Assembly (NCBI RefSeq): GCF_900078395.1
Contig: NZ_FKLA01000006.1
Span: forward strand, 54,576-118,575
Length of the DNA: 64,000 bases
From: Anaerotruncus rubiinfantis
Lineage (GTDB): Bacteria; Bacillota; Clostridia; Oscillospirales; Ruminococcaceae
Direction of reading: 5' to 3'
A program made the position numbers and the translations under genes. This document shows positions 18,701-33,700 of this stretch, piece after piece. Under the pieces are notes generated by a model that was not told where the DNA came from, did not search any database, and saw only the letters and a program-made list of their open reading frames with translations. Numbering within the stretch: position 1 is the stretch's first letter; every line of letters begins with the position of its first letter.

Positions 18701-21700
18701 GCTGCGGCACATAAGAGAGGATCAGCTCCCGCGCCGCCTCAATCGGAAGCCCGTGCAGCCCGGCCATGCGTTCCACCAGTGCGGTCCGGGTCATTCCGGT
18801 GTCCGCCCAGCCAGGACAGATGGCGTTCACAGTAATCCCATATCCGGCAAGTTCAAGCGCCCAAACCCGCGTCATGCCGGAAAGCGCCGCCTTGGTGAAG
18901 GTGTAGGGAGTGTACGTTTCCATGCCCAGCAGCGCCTGCACCGAGGACATGTTGATGATCCGGCCGCGGCCGCTTTTCTTGAGATACGGCACCGCGTATT
19001 TCGCGGCGAATGCCGCTCCGCGGATATTCACCCTGTAAAGCCGGTCAAGGGTGGACGTATCGAGTTGCTCAATCTCCTGTTTCGCGATGATCCCGGCGTT
19101 GTTCACAAGCACATCGATCCCCCCGAACGCCCCAGCTGTCGCCTGGGCCGCGGCTTTGGCCTGCGTTTCCTCGACGAGATCGGCCTGTATGAACCGGTAA
19201 CGTCCCGGGTGCGCGTCTCCGGCAGCCTTCGCTTCGGGACTTTCCGAAAGATCCCAGTTCGCGACCGAGGCGCCGTTTTCCAGAAACGCTTTTGCAATCG
19301 CCAGCCCAATTACACCGGACGCGCCGGTAACTGCCACCCGGATGCCCGCCACATCAATTCCAATCATTGCGCTCCTCCTTTCCTTGATTTTCGTCAATAT
19401 TTCTTCAGAGAAAGGCTTTGATCCACCTTTTCAAAATTCTTGATCGATTCCTCCCCCTTTTTCAAACATACATAGATGAACAGCGCGTCAATAATTGCGA
19501 GCTGCGCAATACGCGAGGTCAATCCGTGAACCCGGAATTTTGTTTCGGCTGCGCTTGTGAACAGCCTGATGTCCGAAACGTTGCCGCGGGTGATCGGGGA
19601 TTTCCCGTAGTTGGTCAGGCAGATGGTGGTGGCGCCCTGTTCTTTGGCATAGCCAAGCGCTTCGACAATGTCGCGGGAATTGCCCGAATGGGAGATCCCA
19701 AGTACCACGTCGCCAGGTTTCAGCGAACTCGAAGCAATCATCTGAAAGTGGTTGTCGCAGTAAGCATTTGAATCGATGCCCGCCCGCAGGAATTTATGCG
19801 CGGCATCCATTGCGACCGGCGCCGAATTGCCAAGCCCGAATACGAGCAGGCGCCCGGTGTGCAGGATTGCATTGGCGGCCTTTTCAAATTCAGGGGTGCT
19901 CACCACCCGTTTGGTGGCGTTTATCGTTTCCACCGCGCTGTCGAAACTTTTTTCCAGGATGCTGCCGGCCGAATCGCTGGCGCAAACCCCTTCATGGATC
20001 TTTTCGAGCGGGGAAACCAAATCCTTTGCCACCCGGATTTTGAGATCCTGAAAGCCTTTGTAGCCCAGCTTTCGGCACATGCGGATAATGGTCGCTTCGC
20101 TGGAACCGGTGGCCTCCGCCACATCGGTGATCGATTCATAGATGATCCGGTCCTGGTTCACCAGGATGTAATCCGCCACCCGCCGTTCGGTTTTGGTCAG
20201 CTCCAGCAGTTTCTGGTCGATCGTCAGGCTGATCTGGGTATGGCTGGTCATTTTATCACCCATCGCTTTCACTTTTGAAGATTATTTTTATTTCTGCAAG
20301 TATCCTTCAAAAAGATTGATATTTTGGGGTCAATTTTGAATATTATTTTCAATTTGATTCTATGGGATTGAAAAATCAAAGTCAAACTGCTCAACATACC
20401 TGAATTTTATCAACTTTTTCGTTTCATTCTCTGAAAAATCACCAATTGAACTTGTCCTTTCGCCAAAGGCTTTGACAGTCTCGTGATATTTTTGAAAATG
20501 TTCTTCCATTAAATGTATGATGAACTTCAATCTTTCACAACTTTGCTGAATTTTCACTTGCCGGAGAATTTTTTCATTTTTCGCAGGGCCTGTCCAGCTT
20601 TGCGGAATTCCGCCTCCTTTTCAACCAAAGGCCGGTTCCAGGAGCCTATCCCATCCTATGCCTTTCTCACCCGAATCATGTCCTCCGAACAAAAAACCGG
20701 CCGCGTCCGCAGCCGGTTTTCCTTTTCACCAGTTCCCCGTTATTTTAAAATAAAATCGTCAAATCCGTCCGTCATCTTCTGTGTTCCATCCGGCATCACC
20801 CACAGCGCCTCGATGTCCGGGAAGCGTTCGGCCAGGCTATGTCCCTGCGTGTACGGCAGGTTGTAGAGCGCGGTTGAAAGCGCATCCGCAGTCCCTGAGT
20901 CCTTTGCGATCACGCTGACCGCCCAAAAATACCGGGCGGGCATCAGCGTCTTTGGATCGATGATGTGATGGTACTGCACGCCGTCCACCGTATAATAACG
21001 CTGGCTGCCGCCGCTTGTGACAAGCGACCGGTCGCGCAGGCCAACCCGGCAGAGATATTTCCGCCCGCTCTGATGATCGGGATTCTGCACGCCGACCCGC
21101 CACGGCGCGCCAAAACCGTCCATCCCGCCGACCGCGCAGACATTGCCGCCCACACTGACCAGAAGGTTTTTGATTCCCTGTTCCCGCGCGCCGCGGCAGA
21201 CCCGCTCCACCGCGTAGCCTTTTGCGATCGCACCCACATCAAGGCGCATCTCCGGATCGGCAAGAAATACGGTCGATGCCGTTTGGTCAATCTCTATTTT
21301 TTCGATATCGGTATGCTGTGCGGCGGCGCGCAGCGCTTCCATCGCCGGAAGCGTCGCATGTTCCGGGTCGTCAATCCCTCGGATGCGGAACTCATGCCAG
21401 ATCGAAAGCACGCTTCCAAACGCGACGTTCATCTCTCCGCCGGTGCGGACATATAGCTCCTTGGCCTCCAAAAGCAGATCAATGATCCGCCGATCCACCC
21501 TAACCGGCGCAATCCCAGCCAGGTCGTTTATCGTTTTGAGGTTTGCTACGCCGTCATACGTATGGTAGATATCATAAAGTTGATGGTAGGCTTCCAGCTC
21601 GTCGTGGATTAGCTGCGCATTGGCGGTGAATGTTTCTTTGCTGCCGCCGTATCCGACGATGGTGGTCACCGTGTCGAACAAGGAGAGGAAGGTGGCCTCA

Positions 21701-24700
21701 TAGCGCGGGAGCCTTGCCGCTTCGGTCCGGCCGCCGCATCCGCCCTGCGATACAGCCAGGCAAAAAGCCGCAAAGCCCACTATCCATCGTCTCTGTCCCA
21801 TACGGCACCTCGAAAAAAGACGGGACGGGTCCCATACGTCCCGTCCTTTCGCATTTTTGTCATCTGGCGCTGTCCGCCGCCTTGCCCAGCGCCAGGTTAA
21901 AGTCCCCGACGCTGATCGTGACCGATGCGGCAAGTTCCGCGTCCTGGGGCGAACCGCTGTCGTTCACCGCAATGCCGGACAGTTCATCGGCCGTCTTGCC
22001 CAGTGCATACCGCGCGTAATTTTCCGCCTGCTGATACCATTCGAGTCCAATACCGGAAGCCTGTTTCATCCCATAGGCTTCCTTCAGCTCGTTTTTGGTC
22101 TGCGGCGCGATGTCCAGACCGGTCGTGATCTTTCCGGTTTTATCGAAGCGCACGCTCGACTGGGAGCCATCCAGAATACAGCTTGTGACACGGCCGTCCG
22201 TGCCGAACGACGCCGCCGCATAGATTGAATCCACCTGTGCGAGGCCATCCTCGGCCCCCGCGTCCTTTGATTTTGACATATTCGTCACGGTCCCCATGCC
22301 AAGCTTGTCGCCGGCTTTTGCACCGAGCGGTTTCGCGTTCGCAACCGCCTTCTCAATCGAGGCGATCCAGTCTCCGATCGAGATGGTCACCGTGGCCGCG
22401 AGTTCCGCGTCCGCCGGCGCGGTCGTTTCGGTCAGGGCAATGCCCTTGATCTCCTCAACCGTCTTCCCGGTCACATAGGCCGCCAGGGCGTTCGCCTGTT
22501 CGTACCACTCCTTGCCGATGCCCGAAGCTTTCTTCATGCCGTATTCGCCGCCCAGTTCCTGCTTGGTCCGGAACATGGCCGCCGTATCCGCCAGCAGCTT
22601 TCCCTCCTTCGAAAACGGGATCTTTGCCTGCACTGCGTCAATCTTACAGTCGACGATCCGCCCCTGTGCGTCCACAAGCACCGCCACGATGTTTGTGTCC
22701 GCCTCAGCCAGCCCGTCCTCCTCGCCAGCGTCTTTTGATTTCGCCACTGAATTGAGTATGGCCAGGCCAGTCGCGAGGCCTTTTCCGGAGGGAGGCGTCT
22801 CTGGCCTCTGTTCGGGGACAGCTTCCGGCGCGGTGGATGATGCGCTTTCCGGAGGCGCAGAGGCAAACGGCGAATATCCTTTCGGGAGATTTGATGCGCA
22901 GCCCGCCAGCATGGGCGTCGCCAGCACAAGGCTCAAAACAGCCGCCAATAACCTTTTCATGATCGATTTCTCCTTTCAGCTTTGCGAAGCAGGTTCAGCC
23001 GTTCTGCTCCGGCTGCTTTGTGGGTCCATGGTAAGCTCTGTCAAGAATTCCCGTCAATCGGGCTTCCTTTTCTTCCGGTACGCCCAGCTGTGCAACCAGC
23101 TTTATGGCGCGCTCATAATACCGTTTTGAAAGCCGCCGCGTATCGTCAAGCCCACCGCAGGCGCGCACCGTTTTGTTGAGCGCATCGCGGGAAAGCCCGC
23201 CTTGGCGGGCGCGGAGTTTAAAGTCCGCGTCCGTTTCAAGCGCTTTGATAAGCGGCAGCGTGACAACCCCCTGCTCGTAGTCCGACTGGACCGTTTTCTT
23301 TGCAGCTGCCTCATCCGATTCAAAATCGGCGCAGTCGTCGGTCAGCTGGAAGATCATCCCCACGCTGCGTCCAAGCCGTTCATAACGGCGAAGGAGCGTT
23401 TCATCCTGTGTGCAGAGGATCGCGCCGCCGTGGTAAGCCGCCTCAAAAAGCGCCGCGGTCTTGCCGCGGATGATTTTGAGATAACGCCAGACGGTCAAAT
23501 CAAAATTGTAGTTGTTCATCTGCTGCTGCAGTTCCCCCAGACAGACCCGCCCCGCGAAATCCGGCAGCCGCAGGCGCAGGTATGTTTCCCGGTCGTTTGC
23601 CGCGGCCGCCGCGCGCAGCGCGAGGCTCAACAGATAATCCCCGCAGATGACAGCCGTCCGGCGGCCGAACTTGCGCTGCATGGTGGGAACGCCGCGCCGC
23701 AGACTGGCGTCGTCGATCACGTCGTCATGCACCAGTGTCGCCAGGTGCAAAAGCTCCACCGACACCGCAAAGCACACTGCGTCGGCGGGGACTGTCCCGT
23801 CCGGAGCCTGCGCGCAGGCAAGCAGGCTTGCCGCGCGGATCATCTTTCCCCGCGCCTCAGCCAGATATCCGGTATAATTCTTAATGAGCCCCGGTGCTGT
23901 GGTCAGCGCGCGGCCGACCCGCGCACCGGCCGACCCCAGCGCTTCGTCAAATCCCGGGAATGGTTCGCCCCGGGCGAGATTTCTGATGCCTGCGTTTTCA
24001 ATCATTGTAGAGATACCACTTTCTTACAAACCGGACATTCTTCCAGCGTTTCTTGAGCCAGGGCATCACATAGTAGTCAAGGCCGATCGTCCGTCCGCCG
24101 CCGATGAGCACTGCGATTGCCGCAAAAACCATCCAAAAGGTATTCAGGTAAAGCCCGGTGGTCATGACGAACATCACCTGCAGCACCAGCGAAGCGCCGG
24201 ATGTCAGGAAGGTGAAGAGTCCTCCGATCAGCGCGAGGCCGATCAAAATTTCTGCCGCCACAACACAAATCTGCATAAACACCTGCATCCCATCGCTTGA
24301 GAGGATCACGTGATTGACAAACCAGTTTACCAGCGGGAAGTCGATCTTAAAGGCATAATCCGAGATCGTCGCATGTGTGAGGTCGGACGCGCTCACAAGC
24401 GTCACATCGAGAAAACCAAGGATGCGGTAGCTGAACACTGCCACGCCGGTCAAAACCGCTTCCCCTGCGGCGGCTGTCGCGCTCGCCACCGCATCCACCA
24501 CCGCGACGGCGTTTCGCGCGCCCGCCGCGGAAAGGATCTGGTTGAAAAACTGGTTCGCGCCGCCGAAAAATCCGGTCAGCATTGGGGTGTCCATCCAGCC
24601 CTCCACGATCTTCATGGCCCCTTCAAACACCCAGCAAGCCCCAAGCCAGACCCGCAGCGGCACGAGCAAAAAGCTCGGCGTGCGGTTGGAAAAGTGCCCG

Positions 24701-27700
24701 CCCAGAAAGCTGCGGCAGTCGCGGATGGTGAAAAATTCGTGCTTCAGGTAGCTGAACACCTTGTTCCAGCCGAGCACCTGCACAAAATAGACAACGTTGA
24801 TGAAATGTTTGACGAACATCGCCAAAAAGGACGGCAGGCTGAACATGTGGTTCGGGGTGCCGACCTGCGCCACACCGTAGCGTCCGCCAACCGACACCAT
24901 CACGCCGTGGAACTTGGGATTGTATTCCCGCAGTTCCCCCCGCCCGGTCACAAGCGAAACCAGGTTGTGGGCAATGAGTTCAGCGCTCTGTTCGCAGTTT
25001 TCAACCATCTGCGGAACCGGATTTTGTTCGCCCTTTGGGACATACATAATATTGTCTCCCGCGACAAACACATCCGCGTGACCGGCAGCGCGCAGGTATT
25101 TATCGGTGACAACCCTGCCGCGCCGGGCGGTCTGCAGCGCTTCAGCCGCCTCTGAGACAATATCGCTCGACTCGATCCCAGCTGTCCAGATGACCGTGCC
25201 GGCCGGAAAACGTTCCACTCGGCCGTCCTCGCCTTTGAGCTCGATGTAATCTTTGCCAATGCCCGCCACGCCGGTTTCGAGCCGCACCCGCACGCCCATC
25301 TTGGCAAGCCTGCGCGCGACCTTATCCGAGAGTTTCTCCGGCAGGATGGGAACGATGCGGTCGAGCACGTCAACCTCAAACATCGAGACTTCGCCAGCGT
25401 CAATTTCAAATTTTTCACAGAGCAGCGGCGCCAGTTCCGCGAGCTCCCCCGCCATCTCCACACCGGTGAAGCCCGCGCCGACCACATAGAAGGTCAGCAG
25501 CCTGCGGCGTTCGGCCGGATCGGCCTCGCGCGCGGCGCGGCGGAAAACGCGCAGCAAATGCTCGCGCAGGACCACCGCGTCGTCGTAGGACCACAGGGTG
25601 TAGGAGATCTCTTCCGCACCCGGCACGCCGAAAAAGGCTGGCTTTGAGCCGGTCGCGAAAACCAGATAATCGTATGGATAAGCGCCGGCCTTGCCTGCGA
25701 GCACTCTGTTCTCAAAATCGATCGACAGGACCGAATCGAGCACGACGCGCACATTCCGTCCCGCGAATATCCGTTCCAGGCTGATTTTAATGCTGACCTC
25801 GTCCACGCGGTGCGCTGCTACTTCGTGCAGCTCGGTATACATGGTATGGAACGGATTTTTATCGATAATCGTAATTTGCACGTCCTCCTGTTTTTTCAGG
25901 CGTTTCGCCAGTTTTTTTGCCGTGAGGACACCTGCATAACCTGCGCCGACAATGACAATATTTTTCAATGCTTTCATCTCCTAACGATCGGCTGCCGGGC
26001 CGGCTGACCGGCGAAGCCACATTGGACCCTTCCTTTAGTATTCACCACGGGACGCCACCGATTCAAAACCGCGACCAAAAATCCACTGTTTCTTTTTCAA
26101 ACATCCCTCACAAAAGGAGGCTTCCCCTTGTCAGGCAAAGATCTGCGCGCCTTCCTGCAGAAACTCGAAGCGCTCGGTGAGCTTTCCCGTATCAAAGCGC
26201 CGGTTTCGCCTATTCTGGAAATTACCGAGATTGCCGACCGGGTCAGCAAGGCCCATGGCAGGGCGCTCCTCTTCGAAAACGTGGAGGGCTCCCGCTATCC
26301 GGTTTTTATCAATGCGGTGGGCAGCGATTGGCGTATGGCCCTTTCGCTCGGTGCCGAATCGCTTGATGAAATCGCGGACGGCCTTTCTGCCTATCTCGAC
26401 TTTTCGCATTATACCTCAATCGGCGGCGTTTTATCCTTTTTGCCAAAGCTTTTGCGCCTCACCTGCTGTTTTCCGCTGCGCGTACCCTTGGGAAACGCGG
26501 CCTGTCAGCAGGTAGTCGAACGCAGCCCCGACCTTTCCGCCCTGCCGGTACTGCAGTGTTGGCCGCTCGACGGCGGGCGATTCCTCACCCTGCCGCTCGT
26601 CTTCACCAAATACCCGGACGCAAAGGTACAGAACATCGGCATGTACCGCATGCAGGTGCTCAGTAAAAACACCACCGCCATACACTGGCAGAAACACAAG
26701 GACGGCTCCGCTATCTATGAGGCGTGGCGGGCCCATGGCGGCAGGATGCCGGTTTCGGTGGCGCTCGGCTGCGGACCGGCCGTTTCCTACGCGGCGACCG
26801 CGCCGCTGCCGCCGAAGCTTGACGAGCTGATGCTTGCGGGCTTTCTGCAAAAGCGTCCGGTTACGCTCACCCGCTGCGTGACAAACGGGCTCTGGGTTCC
26901 GTGTGACGCGCAGTTCGTGCTCGAAGGCTATGTGGACACCGAAGAGGCGCCGATCCGGGAAGGGCCGTTTGGAGATCACACCGGTTACTATTCGCTCGCG
27001 GACTGGTACCCGCGCTTTCATGTGACCTGCATCACCCGGCAAAGAAATCCCATCTACCCCGCTACGGTCGTGGGCCGTCCTCCGATGGAGGACTGTTACC
27101 TGGCCAAAGCCACCGAACGGATTTTCCTGCCCATCCTGCGGATCTCAATACCGCAGCTCGCGGATCTGAGCCTGCCGTTCCCGGGCGTTTTCCACAACTG
27201 CGCGGTCGTATCGGTGAAAAATGATTTTCCCGGCGCGGCGCGCACCGTGATGAACGCAATTTGGGGAATGGGACAGATGCGCTGTACCAAGCTCATCGTC
27301 GCGGTGGATGCCGGGGTCGACCCGAGCAGCTACGATGCGGTCGTTTCAGCCATCCTGCAAAATACCGATTTTGAAAAGGACCTGGTCATTTCAATGGGCC
27401 CGCTCGACGCGCTTGACCACAGTTCGGACCAAGCGCTCTACGGCGCCCGGCTCGGCGTGGATGCGGCGCGCAAGCCGGGCGCACGCATCCGCACCGGTAA
27501 GCTTCATTTTCTGCCGGTACAAAAATCCGCCGCAGGGGATGGGAAGCGCGCCGCCGAAGCCTTCCTGCGAAGCAGCCCGGATGTAAAGCTCGCGGTCGCG
27601 GTCGATGACACGGTGAATCTTTGCAACCGTCAGGAAGTGCTCTGGCGCGTATTTAATAACATCGACGCGGCCCGCGACCTCACGGTCGAAAACGGACGCG

Positions 27701-30700
27701 CGGCGCTCGACGCAACCACCAAACTGCCGTCAGAAGGGCTCACCCGCCCGTGGCCGCAGGACATCATGATGTCCCCTGATATCCGTGAGCAGGTCGACCG
27801 GCGCTGGGAAGAATACGGGCTTTGAATCTCTTTGAACGGAAGGCGAAACGATGAATCCGATTAAAAAACTGATCCGAAAGCTCCATGATTACGGTAAGCT
27901 CGTGATGTTTGGCCACACGGTGTTCTCCCTGTCGTTCGGGCTGGTGGCTCTGCTTGCCGCGTCAGACGGTAGGCCGCTGCCGCGGGTCGTCTTTTGGGCA
28001 ACCGCCGCCTTTCTCGGCGCGCGCACCGGCGCGAACGCCTTGAACCGCGCGGTGGACGCGAAGATCGACGCAAAGAATCCCCGTACCGCGAACCGCCAGA
28101 TCCCACGCGGCGAAATCTCGGTGGCGGAGACGGTAATTTTTACGCTTCTCTGTTTCGCGGGGATGGTTCTTGGCGCCTATATGCTGAACCCCCTCTGCCT
28201 TGTCCTGTCGCCCGCCGCGCTTTTCCTCATGTTCATCTATTCCTACACAAAGCGATTCACCTGGCTGTGTCATCTGGTGCTCGGCGTGACCTGCGCCTGC
28301 GCGCCGGTGGGCGCGTGGCTCGCGGTGACCGGCCGGTTTTCTCTGCCGCCGCTGCTGCTCGGAGCAGCAAACTGCTTGTGGACCGCCGGATTCGACATCA
28401 TTTACGGCTCGCAGGACTACGATTTTGACAAAGCGAACGGATTGCACTCGATTCCGGTGCGCTTCGGGATCAAAAGTGGGCTTCGCATCAGCACCGGTTT
28501 CCATGTGGCTGCGCTCGGCTGTCTTGCCGCCTTCGGCCTTATTTCCCCGCTGATGGGCCCGCTTTACGGTACGGGGCTCCTAGTGATCGCCGGGCTCATG
28601 GCGGTGCAGCACCGGCTTGTTTCGCCAGGACGGCTCGAAAACGTGACCTTTGCATCCTACAGCGTCAGTCAGCTCACCAGCCTCACGCTGCTCTTGTTCG
28701 GCGTGCTCGACATCTATCTTTGAAAGGAGCCTTTCCCATGCGGTTTTTGCGCGTTTCCCTCGCCCTGCTGCTCACGGGGCTCTCGGCCTTCTCTCTCTTC
28801 TCCTGCGGCAAGCAGGAGGAAACCGGCGCGCTGCGCGTCGGGGTCATGTATTCCTCGGACGTCATCCCGCTCGCGGTTATGAAAAACCAGAAGCTCGATG
28901 AGAAGCATGGCGTAAATTTGGAGATGCAGATTTTTTCCTCCGCGAAAGACCGCGACGCGGCGCTGCAGGCGGGCGAGCTTGACGGGGTTTTCACCGACTT
29001 TGTAGGCATATGCATCTACCAGAACGCCGGACTGGACGTGAAGATCACCGGCATGACCGACGGCGACTACCTGCTGCTTGCCGGATCAGGCACCGGGATC
29101 ACTTCGCTTGCCGGCGCCGCAGGAGGGCGGATCGCCATCTCGGAAAACACCCTGATCGAATATGCGCTCGACACGATCCTCACACAGGAGGGCTATACGC
29201 CTGATTATCTGCGCAAGGAGCTCGTCCCGCGCATCCCCGACCGGCTTGAAATGCTGCGCGCCGGCGGCGTGGAGCTCTGCCTGCTTCCTGAGCCCTTCGC
29301 CACCATCGCAAAGCGGGACGGCGCCGCGCTGCTCGGCAGTGCGAACGCAGCCGGCCTCTATCCGGCGGTTTCGGCCTTCACGCGGGACGCGATCAGAGAA
29401 AAAGCGGATCTGATTAAAAAGTTGTACAGCGCCTATGACGAAGCGGTGGATTATATCAACGAAACGCCGGTATCGGAATTTGAATCGGTGGTGATTGAAA
29501 GCGCGGGCTTCCCGGAGGAGCTCGCGGGCGGCATTGAATTGCCGGTTTTTCGCAAAAACGCCCTGCCCAGCGAGAGGGACCTGGCCGCCGCAATCGCATG
29601 GGCTTCCCGAAAAGGGCTCTGCGATGCGGCCCTCACCCCCAAAAGCCTGCTTGGCAGGCTTTCCTAGGCAGCGCGCCATGCTTACAGTGGAAAATCTGCG
29701 GGTGGGCTATCCCCGCGCGAAAGCACCGGTCATCGACGGGCTTTCGTTCAGCCTGTCCTCCGGCGGCGTACTGGCGGTTTTAGGGCCGTCCGGCTGCGGC
29801 AAAACAACGCTCCTAAACCTGCTTGGCGGGACAATGGCACCGCAGGCAGGTTCGGTTTCCTTCTCTGGAAAGCCGCTCACACCCGAAAAAGTATCCATCG
29901 GGCTTATCCCACAGCATTACGGCCTGCTCCCCTGGAAAACCGTCCGGGAAAATATCCGATTCTGTTCGGATTTGCGCGGAAATACGGATGAAACCGCGCT
30001 ACAAAAACTCTGCGCACGGCTTGGCCTGCTGCCGCTCCTTGGCCGGTATCCGCGGGAATTGAGCGGCGGACAGGCGCAACGGACCGCGCTGGCGCGCGCT
30101 TTGCTTATGCAGCCGCAGCTTCTGCTGATGGACGAACCGTTCGCCGCGCTTGACGCGGCCGCGGCCTGGCACGCAAAGCTCCTCTGCCAGAATCTGCTCG
30201 CCGAATGCGGCGCGACTGCAATTATCGTCACTCACCGGCCCGAAGAAGCACTTTTCCTCGCCGGGCAGATCGCGGTGATGCAGCCGGGCGGGCGGTTCCG
30301 CCTCGTCGCCGAAAATCCCTGGAGAGGGATTGACGGCTGCGATGCTCCCGGCTTCCACACTTTTTCACGGCGGCTGCGGACAGCGCTTTTGCAGGCCGCC
30401 GGAGAGGGAGGGGGGAATTTTTGAAAAAATGCGTGTGTTTTCTGCTTGGATTTGTGACGCTCAACCTGCTGTGGCTGGCAGCGGCACTGCTGCTAGGCAC
30501 CCGCGCGCTACCGGGTCCTTTCACTGTCTATGCACATTTCGGCGAGGTGTTTTCGTCTGGAATTATCTCCCATATCGGCGCAAGCCTTCTTCGGATTGCA
30601 ACGGCTTTGCTGCTTGCATTTGCATGCGGCGTTCCAATCGGGCTTTTGATGGCGTCTTCTGCCCACTGGGGCAGGCTTCTGCATCCGCTTGTCTACTTTT

Positions 30701-33700
30701 CCTATCCCATTCCCAAGACCGCTCTGCTGCCGGTCGCGATGCTGCTGCTCGGGCTGGGAGACGGCTCAAAGGTGCTAATCCTTTCGCTCACGGTACTTTT
30801 TCAGGTGATCGTGGCCGCGCGCGACGCGGCCGCCGGGATCGACCCGGGTTTTTACCAGGTGGCAATCAGCGCCGGAGCCCCAAAAAGCGCGCTTCTTTGG
30901 CAGATCACCCTGCCCGCCATCCTGCCGGAACTGTTTACCAGTCTGCGCATCGGCATGGGCACCTCGCTGGCGGTGCTCCTGCTGGTGGAGGCTTACGGAA
31001 CCCGTGCCGGGGTCGGCTACTATATCCTCGATGCGTGGTCTCGGATCGATTACACCGAAATGTACGGCGGCATCATTGTGATTTCGCTCACCGGCGCGGC
31101 GCTTTTCCTTGCGGCAGATCTGCTCTTTGCGAAGCTCTGCCGCTGGAAAAGCTGACGGAATCTATCAAAAAAGCGGCCCCGGAAAATCCGGGGCCGCTTT
31201 TTCTGGTATTTCGATTAAGCTTCCTGTTTGCGCACCGGCAGCCATACCTCGAACATCGCGTCCTGCGGGTTTGGAGTGGTATAAAGCTCAATGTCCGGAG
31301 CGTCGGCGTATTCATAACCGGAGGTGGGCAGCCATTCGGTAACCGCGCGCTTTTCGATCTCCTGAATCGCGCCCGGCATCGGGCCGGTCCCCGGAAACAC
31401 CGCCCAGGTACAGGCTGGGACGGTATACTCCTGGGCACCCGGCAAGCCTTCCGGCACCGGAAGGTTTGACGCGACGCCGATATAGTAGGCCCAATCGTCC
31501 CCGCTCATACAGGCACTCACACCGAGCACGCCTTTTGGTTCGCTGTCCATCAGCGCGGCCAGCTTTTCCACCGCGCCGCTCATTGCAGCGCGGGCCCACA
31601 TCTGCGGCACCAGCTCAAAATTTTTCTCCAGATCCCGGTCGAGCGGCTCACAGAGCCCCACGATCCGGAACGCTTCCCGTTTGACAATCCGATAATCCAT
31701 TTCGGTATCCCCTTTGACGGTAATTTTGAAGCTGATCCGACCATATGCCTTGAGCGGCGCGCCTTGCTTTTGCGCGGCGGAAGGCGGCACCCCATGTACG
31801 TTCTGAAAGGCCCGGCTGAACGCCGTGGGCGATTCGTAGCCATACCGCAGCGCGGTGTCGAGCACCTTTGCGCCGTTTTGCAGGTCGAAGGCCGCCCGGG
31901 TCATCCGCCTGCGGCGGATATATTCCGAAAGCGGTATCCCCGTGATATAGGGGAACATCCTCTGAAAATGATAGACCGAACAGCATGCGAGCCGCGCCGC
32001 CGCCGAAAGGTCGATCTTCCCATCAAGATTGCCTTCAATATAGTCCAGTGCTTCGTTCATCCGGTCCAGCCATTCCATGGTTTCCTCAGCTCCTTACTGC
32101 CATCTTACCAGTTTTCCCGCCCCGGTTCCTCGCATTCCCTGCACAAAACTGCGCGGTCGCTACCCGCCTTTGCCGAGCACCTGCCTGCGGATATGGGCAA
32201 AGGTTTTTTGCTCCCCTTCGTTTCGCAGCATCAAGAGCAGCTCCTCAAGCAGTGCGCGGGTTTCGGGATGGATCAGGTAATGGTCGCGGGAATGCAGAAA
32301 ATATTCGTACGGATCGGCATCGGTATAGGCGCCTCTGCGATAGGTCTTGCTGGCCGCGATACGGTCGCAAACCATCTCCGCAACATAGTTTACCGGCATC
32401 TTCATGCCCGCCATCCGAAAGTCCTCCCGCGGGCTGTAATCGATCCAATACTCCAGATGGTGCTTATTGCGGCCTTTGTGATGCAGCCAGGCCGCGCTGT
32501 AGCCTTTTTCCAGCCGTTCCGCCTCATTTGGGCTGCGGCTGCCCTGAAAATATTTCGCCCCGGCCATAAATTCAACCGGCGTGTACTTTGAAAGATCGTG
32601 CAGCAGGCCCTGCTTATAAAGTCCGACCGCAAAGCAATGCTTCATCACCAGCCACTTGTGATGATTGATCGTGCACAAATGCCCCCACCATTTCATTCTT
32701 TCCTCTGGCTCCCCATTCATTCATTTTCCAATTCGCCACAGGAAGCCTTTGCAGGCTTCCGAAAAACAGCGCGTTCCGGGTCCTCCTGCCGCCTGCCCGC
32801 GGCATATCTTCCCGGATTCAGGTCGAGCACCACACGGCTCGGCTGGATGAGCGAATTCTCATGCTGGCAATGCCACCTTTCATCCCCGCCAAGCCCCGGA
32901 ACGGTTTCTCCATCCGCAATGACATCGCCTTTCTCGAACAGGTAAGCAGCCACATTGAACACCAGCCCAACCACCTCATTCGGGTCAAGCGTGTGGAAAT
33001 GGCACTGCACATCCGGCAGGCCAAGTGCAAAAAGCCCCATTGAGTCCGCGAGATATTCCTCCCGCCCCGCGATATTAAAAAAGCGCAGGTTGATCCCGCC
33101 GTGTAAAAACCGCAGCGCGCCCTCATATGGGTTATCCCGGCACTGGTCCGCTGTCATCAGCTTCCCACTCACCGGGAACCGCACCGCGGCGCAGTCCGGG
33201 AACCATTCCCACGCCAGCTCAAGCCAGCCCTGCAAAAGTTCCGCCCGCTCGGCATATGGCAAGCCAGCAGCCATCCAATCGCCGAGCAGCACCTTGTAGC
33301 GGCACCGTGCAAGCAGCGCATCCGCGTTCTCCACATTCCAGTACTGGCTTCGCTCAAAACCAGTGACTGTCTGCGGATCGAACGGCAGATAGCCGCCGAT
33401 TGAAATTCCGGCCGGGAAGGTCTTTTTGTCCCGATAGGCGACCGGCTTATCCTTGAGATGAAAGATATACATTTGTTCGCTGTCAAACATCATATCGGTC
33501 CGGCCAATTTTCTCCCCAATCCGCCGCGCAATTTCATCCGCGGCGGGCAGTTTCCCCTCCCGTTCGAAAAGCAGCTCAATAAAATATGCGGCGGGAAATT
33601 CCGCCTTGGAATCGGGGTCCTGGTGGAATTCTTTTTGTTCTTCGCGCATCTGGGCCTCCTGTTCGTCCGGCATAACCGGCACTTTTATCATTTATTCCAT